From the NCBI GenBank assembly GCA_963377175.1, contig CAUJNA010003288.1, positions 360,001 through 424,000 on the forward strand: DNA of 64,000 nucleotides, given 5' to 3'. Source of the stretch: Effrenium voratum. Lineage: Eukaryota > Sar > Dinophyceae > Suessiales > Symbiodiniaceae. Position 1 is the first letter of the stretch. Each line of letters opens with the position of its first letter. Under the pieces are notes generated by a model that was not told the origin of the DNA, made no database searches, and saw only the letters and a program-made list of their open reading frames with translations. The position numbers and the translations under genes were made by a program. This document shows, one piece after another, positions 56,756 to 64,000 of this stretch.

Positions 56756-58232
56756 GCAAAACAAAAAGAAAAAAGGCAACCGTGTTCCTTGAGAGAGGGA
56801 GAGTGAGAGAAAAGAGAGAGAAGGGAAGAGAGAGAATATCGAGTTGCACACAGCAAGTGCTCTTGTCAGAGAAGCACCAACTGCAAACTGATGCTTGTTT
56901 TAATTGCTACTGGGTCTTGCAAGACCGATGTTGAACCGCGTTTGTTTCACAGATGTTAAGTCCATTTTGATTTGAAGCTAGTGCTCCACGCATATTGTCA
57001 GTTGACCAGAGCGTACATCAAGCCCAGACTGGCGGACATTTTGTGCTGTGGACTGTTCGGCAGCTGGGAATTGGGGAAATCCTTGAATGTGTAACAGAAG
57101 CGAAGGCCACGATGAATGAACAGACAGTTTCTTGAGTGGCATCCTATGAAGAAGTCACATAATTCTTGGGGCAGCATGTTCGCTTCAACCCACAAGCATC
57201 TATAGCGCTTTGGCACCCAGCGTTTTTGTGTTTCTTTTTTGGATCTTTGAGCAGGCATGTGATCAATGTGGGCACCAGAACAGAGTCCAGATGGGTTTGG
57301 CAAGTCTTGGTACTCGTAGTCTCAATATCCAGGTCAGCAAAGTACATGTGTGGGCCGGTGTAATTGTCCAAGTCAAGTAGGTGAGGCCCAGAAACGCCAA
57401 TGCTTTGAGCGACGTTCAGTTTGCTAGTACCTTGCACAGGCCTTGCAGCTTCTCTCTGGAAGCCAGGCACAGGCTGGAAGGGGGAGCTGCACGCTTGAGC
57501 CTTGAGGGCTAGCATGGCTAGTTGGTCAGACTGCGTCCAATCGAGTGCTGCTGGGCAGTGAAAGAGAGGAGAAGAGTCCAGAGCCGTCCTTTGGCACGAC
57601 GCTACAAGAACCCCTTGAAGTCTGAGCAGCTGAATTATGAATTCTGTATATTATACCTAAATATTTTTCCACTGCAGGATTGTCCACCGCTTCATGGTCA
57701 TGTTTAGTTTCCTTTCCCATACATCACCCGTATGGCAACTAGTACACTCAAGGGCTAGGCACTTTACACATTGGCATGCGGTGCCAACCTTGAACTTCAT
57801 AGAATGAAATATATGAGCCTCGATGTGTTTTTGTCACGCATAAAGGTTTTGACACAAGTCACCCCACGTTTGGCAGCAGTGCGCGAGGGCCCCCAAAAAA
57901 GACCGCCACGCATCAGGTGGAATGCAAGGAAAAGTAAGGAATGGTGCTCAACTTTTGCTATTATCCAATTCAGATTCTGCAGACAGCTGCGAAACGATAG
58001 GTCCCTTCCCCCGCCCCCCCACAAAGGATAAAAACAAATAAAGAAAAAAATGAAGAATCCTAGTCCCACCCTAGAGGATATGACAGATGAACGCCAATGT
58101 ATGGATATCGCTCATGCGGAAAATAGCCGGGTTTCGGCCAAGACATAAAGGAAGGAGTGGTTCTTTTTCTGACACCCACATATTCGTTGAATTGCAAATG
58201 GTGGCGTGAGGAAGGGTTGCTCTAGTCATCAG
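56306..58232. other. Presumed intron between PPR exons 27 and 28
   Basis: Only the GA microsatellite was recognised. Confidence 0.4.
56703..56840 (+). repeat. (GA)n microsatellite
   Basis: Forty-odd bases of pure (GA)n followed by looser GAGAGAAAAG purine sequence. Confidence 0.95.
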
Positions 58233-58289
58233 CCAGACTCTGCGCCTGGATACCGTCAGCTTCAACTGCGGCAGCGGCGCCTGTGTGAG
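58233..58289 (+). CDS. PPR exon 28
   Basis: The frame reads QTLRLDTVSFNCGSGACV plus two bases, a first helix (LDTVSFNAAIGACVR). A canonical-looking GTGAGG sits at 58,285. Using it would break the phase with exon 29, whereas ending at GTGAG|GCCAGG gives GACV-R-SQDWRRAL with the right spacing. This favours a GC donor over an overlapping GT donor. Confidence 0.75.
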
Positions 58290-58408
58290 GCCAGGATGGC
58301 ACAGAATGAGGCCAAGGGGGCCAAGGCGTATCTTCATATAAGAAGCACACTTCGGGATGAGGATCTTTGGGAGCCTATGCCCAACGTGTCCGGGCGCCGG
58401 GGTTGGAG

Positions 58409-58499
58409 GTCGCAAGACTGGCGCCGCGCGCTGCGGCTGCAGCTTCTGGCACGTCAATCTGCGGTGGCGCCTGACTTGGCCCTCGGCTCAGCACCCCTT
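58409..58499 (+). CDS. PPR exon 29
   Basis: GTTGGAG|G opens SQDWRRALRLQLLARQSAVA, then PDLALGSAPL, ending at GTGAGG (58,500). It contains the second helix, the linker RQSAV and the next start (APDLALGSA against QPDVISYSA). It is fused through a split codon to exon 28 across a 119-bp intron. Confidence 0.85.
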
Positions 58500-59707
58500 G
58501 TGAGGTGCTTGTGAGGTGCCCTAAGTCGGCAGCCTGCTTTAATCTGTGGAAATTCCATAGTGCTCAACTGAGTGCTTGCTCCTGGCATGAGCTGTACACG
58601 TATGTTCATGCTATTTGATGCTATTATTAAATCGCCCAAATGATTCGCATGTGCGGTCCAAACATGGTCAAAGTGTTAGAGGCTCAAGCAGGCAACCCTG
58701 AAGCCGGCGACCCAAACAGGCCAGACCCGGGACTTGCCTGTATTGGCATTTGCTCGGAAGCAACGCTCCAAAAACGTGCGTTTGAAAGAACTTGCTCGGC
58801 GACGGGCGTGGCGTTTGGAAGAGCTAGTATCCTTTTGATGTCAGGCCTACATCGACGTTGCACCCACCCACAAACTCGAACCAACCCCACTGAACCAATC
58901 CTAAACCGACCATAACCGACCCTAAACCCACCCCAGTGCGTCTCTAAACGCCCCCTAAAAACAAACGCAAAACCAGCTTGGGCCTGAAGCCACCAGTAAA
59001 CCCACAGATGCAAATTCCGGCGTGTCCCTTCTATTTACCAGCCTCAGAGCCCCCTGACGGCCAATCTGCGGAACATGCTTTTAAAATACAGCTTTCCACG
59101 AGAAAATATCGCGTTGTAACAAACACAAGTGACAACCGGGATTCAATCTCGATCCGTAGTAGGAAGGAACACATGAGGTAAGGCATGCCCACCAAAAACA
59201 CAAAAGGGGATGGGTTAGAGTTGTCCATCCGCGTCCAGACGAGGTCTCCAAGAATTTGGCCATCAGTGCCTACGGCCTTGTGGGGGTCTCAGATGTTCGC
59301 CCGGCTTTTGATGCCCAGAGAACCCCGGCACTGCTGACAGAGCAGAGGCAAAGGGCTGTTGGTCAAAGCAGTTTGTCCTTGGTTGGACCTTGTGTTTTTG
59401 TTTCTCAATACAAGTACGTCAAGTATTTCCAGAATCTTTGGGACTGATCTCTGGATAGACAGCTTGTGACAGTTTCAATGCTGCAAAAAGAGCATGTAGT
59501 CCGCTTGGCATCGCAGCATCGAAGTGCCTAGACTCTAGACGAAGCCTTGTGCGGTGTTGCCGGCCTGCTGGGCGATTCACTCGCATCTTGAGTCCCTTCA
59601 GCGGCCCGGCGTTGCATGTCTGGCTTTCTTTCAGCTTGTTTGTGTTTGCAGGTCCTTGATTGCAATTTCCATGAATTTGTATTTTGAGAGCGTGCAGGGC
59701 TCTTGAG
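58500..59707. other. Presumed intron between PPR exons 29 and 30
   Basis: A loose AACCGACC/CTAAACC repeat lies at 58,870-58,970. Otherwise nothing recognised. Confidence 0.4.
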
Positions 59708-59745
59708 TCACCCTGATGGAGTCAACTACTCTGCAAGCAAACAGT
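59708..59745 (+). CDS. Possible PPR exon 30 (weak)
   Basis: The frame reads HPDGVNYSASKQ, close to the QPDVVTYSAS start of a repeat, after TTGAG|T. The rest of the helix is missing and no donor is clear. Confidence 0.35.
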
Positions 59746-59948
59746 TTCGGCCAGTTTGCAGGGATGTGTTGGAGGCATCGTATGAGTGTGAGCGATCCTT
59801 TTGGCAGGGGCCCGTTGACTGGCTCCAAGGGGCTTTGCAGCGATGGCCAGACAGCTCGGACAATGTCACCATTGTAGCGCTACTTGATGAGCCCGAATGA
59901 GTTGTTGCCCTGTTCACATGAGCCCTTGTTGCAAACTGATGCGGGCAG

Positions 59949-60022
59949 GTGGCAGATTGGCAGTGTGCGCTGCAGAACTTCGGCATCGAGCCATCAGCAC
60001 CTTTGCGTAGCATTGATTACAG
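59949..60022 (+). CDS. PPR exon 31
   Basis: GGGCAG|GTG begins VADWQCALQNFGIEPSAPLR and then SIDY plus two bases, ending at a GTACCG donor. ADWQCALQNFG is a second helix, PSAPL the five-residue linker and RSIDY the start of the next repeat. Confidence 0.65.
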
Positions 60023-61207
60023 GTACCGTGAAAGGAGGGTGCAAAGTGAATAGTTCAGAGCAGCGGTTGAAACTCGTGGCCTAGGATGCCGTGGTTGAAA
60101 GAGTCTATTTCCAGGTTGCATCCAAACGATGACTTGATACGTTCCATCTCAACAGCAGGTGAACGGAGGCAACAGGCAAGATCCGCAGACGTGCTAGTGC
60201 CCAAATGTTGGACTTGACAAGAGACGGAAAGTTGTACTGCCTGACCCTTTTTCAGTTGCTACACATAGTATACGAACGCCGGGAATTGCCGTTCAACGAC
60301 TAGACAATTGACAGCTAACAAATCCTGGAAGAAATGATCATCTTTTTTCTCACTTCCTGGACTTCCAGGTGCCAGCTAACACTTGGCTAATGGACAGGAG
60401 ATGGAAGACAAGTTAAGAACTGTTTCCTCTCATCCTGGATTTCACCGAGAGAGAGCTTCTGGTGAGTTAATCCTGATGTCAAGTCTGGGTTTTTACTACA
60501 TTCTGTCCCGGCACCGAGAACTCCCAATAATTAGATGTGGAAGATATGGAAAGTTTCTATGTGGGAAGCCGTCGGTGGGCAAATATCCTGCATTCATACC
60601 CACCTCTCCAGCTCCTTCGCTCTCACACACTTCCTTCATCCCACACCTAACGACCGAAGGGAGAGATAGGGTGGGATGTGAAAAGAAGGTGTGTGGGGAG
60701 GTTAGTGAGAGTCATGCCATTCCTTCTAAGCCTGTCCCATCTAGTAATATCTTTGCATTTCAAGGATGGGAGAGAGGTTTGACCTGGTGCTAGATGAGCA
60801 GTAGTTGGCTCGCAAAGCCACCGAGGTCCTGTTGATTGTTTGCGACTCGTTTTTTTTCTGCTTTCCACTTCTTGAACAACTTCTCAACACGAGCTGAAGG
60901 GCCCGAGGAAGCCCATGCGCAAGGCACGAACTGCACCAGATCCTGGGTCACATCATCAATTTGTCTTAGGCCTGACCTTCTTTTAAGCAAGCAACGTATA
61001 TGTCTCGCCACCAGTGCATGCACAGAGCTCATCACACTCATAGAGCCAGCTGCTGCAAACAGGCTTGCAACACGTTTTGGAGAATCTCATTTTATTGTCA
61101 AGTTTGGTTGCCCGATACAACAACTCGTCGCTTCCTCCTTGGGCCCGACAATACTGCCAGCGACTCACAGGGTGCAGGGAGTGGCCCTGCACTGCTGATG
61201 ATCTGAG
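60023..61207. other. Presumed intron between PPR exons 31 and 32
   Basis: Nothing recognised. Confidence 0.4.
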
Positions 61208-61252
61208 GTAGTGAGTGTGGCAGCCTGCGTCAATGCATGCAAGGAGGGCGAG
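61208..61252 (+). CDS. PPR exon 32
   Basis: GATCTGAG|GTA begins VVSVAACVNACKEGE, a first helix (VISYSAAVNACEKGG). Spacing to the Trp of exon 33 (C-K-E-G-E-E-W) requires the exon to end after GAG at 61,252, giving a GACTCG donor (GA-type). AGGA is present at both junctions. Confidence 0.7.
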
Positions 61253-61696
61253 GACTCGGAGTGTGGAGTAAGAGCGAGCCAGTTTCTGAAATTAGCTGTG
61301 GATGCATATGATCAGAATGATTTGTGTATCACAATCGGGTTTTTCAAGACATGGAACGCGCAGATTTGCGGAATGATGCTTGGCTGTGTTGACGGTGTTG
61401 ACACTGTATAATTCTTATAGTGTTGAGTTTGTCTCGTTCATGTTCATGCTTGGCATTGCATGACTCGCAGCAACCAAGCACGTCCGGATCAGAACGTATG
61501 AGCGTTTCTTTTAAGGAAGCAAAGGTTCAGTGATCAAAGACCACGTCATCATTGATTCACGCCAACCCAACAGCCCAGCTGCAGCAATGTGAGGATACTG
61601 CATCCAGACACTAGAGGTGGTGCCTCCGATTCCTAACGGGTCGGATCCAATGAGCACAAAGCAGGATTGCCAGTTTTGGTTGCTCTTGCGTCCCAG

Positions 61697-61756
61697 GAGT
61701 GGAGCTTTGCCCTTTCAGCCGTTGCCACCGGTTTGCGCTCTGGAGTTGCTGCGAAT
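61697..61756 (+). CDS. PPR exon 33
   Basis: GCGTCCCAG|GAG opens EWSFALSAVATGLRSGVAAN, ending at GTATCC. EWSFALSAVATG is the second helix, LRSGV the linker, and AAN the first residues of the next repeat. Both ends are in phase 0, and exon 34 completes AAN-AILANSLITS in register. Confidence 0.75.
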
Positions 61757-62024
61757 GTATCCTGGCTGCATAGAGAAGGGAGCGGGAGCAATCCTCTCCA
61801 GAAAGTGTTGCACACAGAATGGGCAATCAAGGCTTGATGCAAAAGGATTTCTTCATAATTAAGCCACTTGAACAATTTGTTGCTGGTTTGTGTTGATTGG
61901 GGGCATTGATATCCGCAACGCATGTTTGTGGATCCGATACCCTGGACATCATATTGAAGTTTCCCAAAACTTGAGGCACCCCCCTGCAACCCCCCCCCCC
62001 GTTTGGCTGTCCGCAACGTCACAA

Positions 62025-62120
62025 GGCAATCCTGGCTAACAGCCTCATCACCTCTCTCGGAAGCCTTGGGCGTTGGCGCGCCAGCACCTGCCTCGCCAGC
62101 CTTGCCTTGCTCGGACGCTT
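62025..62120 (+). CDS. PPR exon 34
   Basis: GTCACAAG|GCA follows a run of ten C. The exon reads AILANSLITSLGSLGRWRAS, then TCLASLALLGRL. NSLITSLGSLGRW matches SAAISACEKGGQW position by position, and ASLALL the second helix. The donor is not obvious. Confidence 0.65.
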
Positions 62121-62960
62121 GGACAATACAAGCAGCCATTTGCAGTGGTAAACATCCCTGCCATTTCGGCGGGTTTGCACATCTGATGCTTTGGCTAGCA
62201 AAGGTCGAGTGAGGGGAAGCACCTGAGAATGATGTGTTTTCGTGTGTGTGTGTGTGTTGCACGTGTTCTAGGCAACAGAAATACTGAAACACTGTTTGGA
62301 TATGCACTTGATGTTCATCATCCTGTTCGAGCTCTCTCAAAGATGTAGTCGATGGGATGTAATTTGGTTATTGTTGTTTCGTTTCGCGTTGTTGTATTTA
62401 CATGAAACAAATCACCAACATTTTCGCGGAGGCGTCTGGACATGTGCTAGAAATGACGAACACATTGGACACATGTTAGACTCATGATACAAATACACCG
62501 TATCATGTATTATATGCAAAAAAGATGCTCGCCAGGACGCAGTCTACCGTCGCTAGGCGAACATTCGATAGTTTGAAACGAGATAGAACAAACGAGTCAT
62601 GCGCTAGAAGTGCTTAAGTTTACGCTTGACATATCCTTGGCAGAGATTATGCTGGACATGTACTTCAGGCAAGCATGAGATATCAACAACCAAAACAAAC
62701 AAACAACCAAAAACATGTTTGAGCCAAACTGATCCAATAGATTTGTGTGCGTGTGTTTGCTTTGTTGCTGACTTCTTGAATGCTCTCTCATGGCTTTCCG
62801 CAAGCTTCATTGAGCTACTAACCAATTGCTTGCAGAATCCACAATCGTTGTTGCAGTTGGATCATTCCTGTTCTATTGTTCTGCGCCAGTCGCCAAGATG
62901 AATTGGCTATTGGTCACCAGTTCCCTTTGTCCCTTGTTTGTCTCCCGCATTGTTGGGCCA
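62121..62960. other. Presumed intron between PPR exons 34 and 35
   Basis: Nothing recognised apart from a short (GT)n at 62,242-62,256. Confidence 0.4.
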
Positions 62961-63035
62961 TCTTGGAGCAGCAGACTATAGTGTTTGCAAGAGCTGCACT
63001 TTGCAACGGGGCCATCAACGTGCTTATGCGTTTGG
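62961..63035 (+). CDS. Possible PPR exon 35
   Basis: The frame reads TIVFARAALCNGAINVLMRL, ending near GTGGAA. CNGAINVLMRLG resembles YNAAISACEKGG and continues HVM-like downstream. Its 5' edge is unclear, and the Trp signature would be Cys here, so this may be chance. Confidence 0.4.
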
Positions 63036-64000
63036 GTGGAAGATGCCGCTTTGAGCATGTGATGAGAGTTCGCCCTTCTCACAAAGTGAGGGGGGATAGG
63101 AGCTCCAATGGCGCTTATCATTCTAGTTTCAGCTTCTGATTCAGGACTGTTGGTTGCCCTCCATTCGGCCCAGAGTGCTCGCACAGCATGCAACCCAATA
63201 GTCCAGCTTCTATTTGTAAAGGTTGCAAACTACAATTTGCTTGGGTTCAGCCTTTCACAAGCCGGAGTAGTTTTGTAAATGCCTTGCCGCGTGGCTTTAC
63301 ATTCACAGTAGATACTGGCGTGCCCTGCGTGTTTTGCGGAAGTGGTTTCAGTGGCAGTTCGCCAGATCTACAACCCGTGCGAGTGTTGGCACAGCACATG
63401 GAGGTTGAACAACATCCCTGTGCCTCATTGTTTCGCTTGTCCACTCAAGGCCAAAATATGATCTTTGAACGATCCCTTGCTCTTGGGCCCGCTGATGCGA
63501 GATTGCCTTGACGGGAGTCCATAATTTTAGCCTGACCTTAGGCCGCGACAAGCTGGGATGACCTGATGTAGCTTTCATGGAACAAGCTGATAGTATTGCT
63601 TTACTTTCTCGGGCCCTGGGAGGGAGGCAAGATTTATAGATCACCCCCTACTTTGGGATTCTGGGGCCCTGCGAGGGAGGCAATCGAAATACTTGCTTTT
63701 CGGTGATTTGCTTTGGATGAAAAGTTGTTTGCCTTCACCGGACAATGAAACACATATTTTTCTTTGCTTGCACCGCGCAAAGGCAAAAGGCCAAGCTTGT
63801 GATCGAAAGGTTTGCTGTTTGGGGTGTTTCTGGCTGCTCAGGAGGCTGGAGGCGTGACATCATCACTCAGAACGCTTGCTTGACAGCGTCATGGCAGCAG
63901 GGCTCTATCATGTTTTCGTGAGGCAAGACAGGCATGGCATGGAGGAGTCTTGCCATCCAAGCAAATACAACAGACCCTTGGTTCGCAAAACTATCTTGGT
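63036..64000. other. Unassigned sequence at the window end
   Basis: A frame at about 63,340 (KWFQWQFA) and another at 63,390 (LAQHMEVEQHP) are faintly PPR-like but overlap out of frame. GGGCCCTG(G/C)GAGGGAGGCAA occurs twice (63,613 and 63,664). Confidence 0.35.

Larger units (their letters stand above)
28711..63035 (+). other. Locus: long multi-exon pentatricopeptide repeat (PPR) gene or tandem PPR genes
   Basis: Thirty-five candidate exons on one strand carry parts of a 35-residue repeat whose local consensus is VISYSAAISACEKGGQW, then x-x-ALALLEEM, then five variable residues and QPD. PPR proteins bind RNA base by base in plastids and mitochondria and are hugely expanded in dinoflagellates. 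The Trp in the first helix and the SACEKGGQW phrase are characteristic of dinoflagellate PPRs. Neither a start with a transit peptide nor a stop was found, so the gene may extend beyond the window. It may also be several genes, or partly decayed. Confidence 0.7.

Overview
This window looks like dinoflagellate nuclear DNA. It has no long gene-like ORF. Instead, very short GC-richer coding exons (30 to about 130 bp, one of about 270 bp) lie on the + strand in a sea of intron and simple repeat. Almost every acceptor reads AG|G, and many introns start with GC or GA instead of GT. The protein families (degenerate pentatricopeptide repeats, DUF4116-like repeats, a SUMO-like fold) are also typical of dinoflagellates. 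The genus cannot be told from the sequence. No rRNA, tRNA, CRISPR, bacterial operon or viral gene was seen.

Region 1 (about 7.4-18.3 kb) holds scattered exons of a DUF4116-like repeat protein. The best are at 9,353, 11,349, 14,037, 16,129, 17,430 and 18,148. The 9,353 and 11,349 exons join in phase. Before it, 1-7.4 kb has no convincing gene but contains a palindromic array with an 11-bp period (281-1,150).

Region 2 (about 19.9-25.4 kb) holds two exons that join in phase to make a SUMO/ubiquitin-like segment (19,885-19,971 and 24,973-25,021), plus a possible third exon. The 5-kb intron between them carries a pyrimidine tract and a roughly 2.9-kb foldback element. That element has near-identical 580-bp inverted arms, a 14-bp satellite core, a GC-rich 26-bp minisatellite and flanks rich in ACTTATAAGT.

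Region 3 (about 28.7-63.0 kb) is one very long, or a few tandem, PPR genes. Thirty-five candidate exons were found, most coding about half a 35-residue PPR. For many neighbouring pairs the reading phase and the spacing inside the PPR motif (Trp to the Met position 10 residues, Met to the next Tyr about 11) fix the splice junction. This gives 16 supported introns: 6 GT, 6 GC and 4 GA. At several junctions the intron start repeats the first bases of the next exon (AGGCC, AGGAG, CAGGAG, GTG), as if introns had inserted with a target-site duplication. The seven exons from 33,433 to 41,355 form an unbroken chain. Elsewhere half-motifs are missing or frameshifted, so the locus may be partly decayed or some exons may be unrecognised.

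The product of region 3 would most likely be an organelle-targeted RNA-binding protein. No start codon, transit peptide or stop codon could be assigned for any gene. Exon calls rest on reading the translated frames by eye, without transcripts or a profile search.
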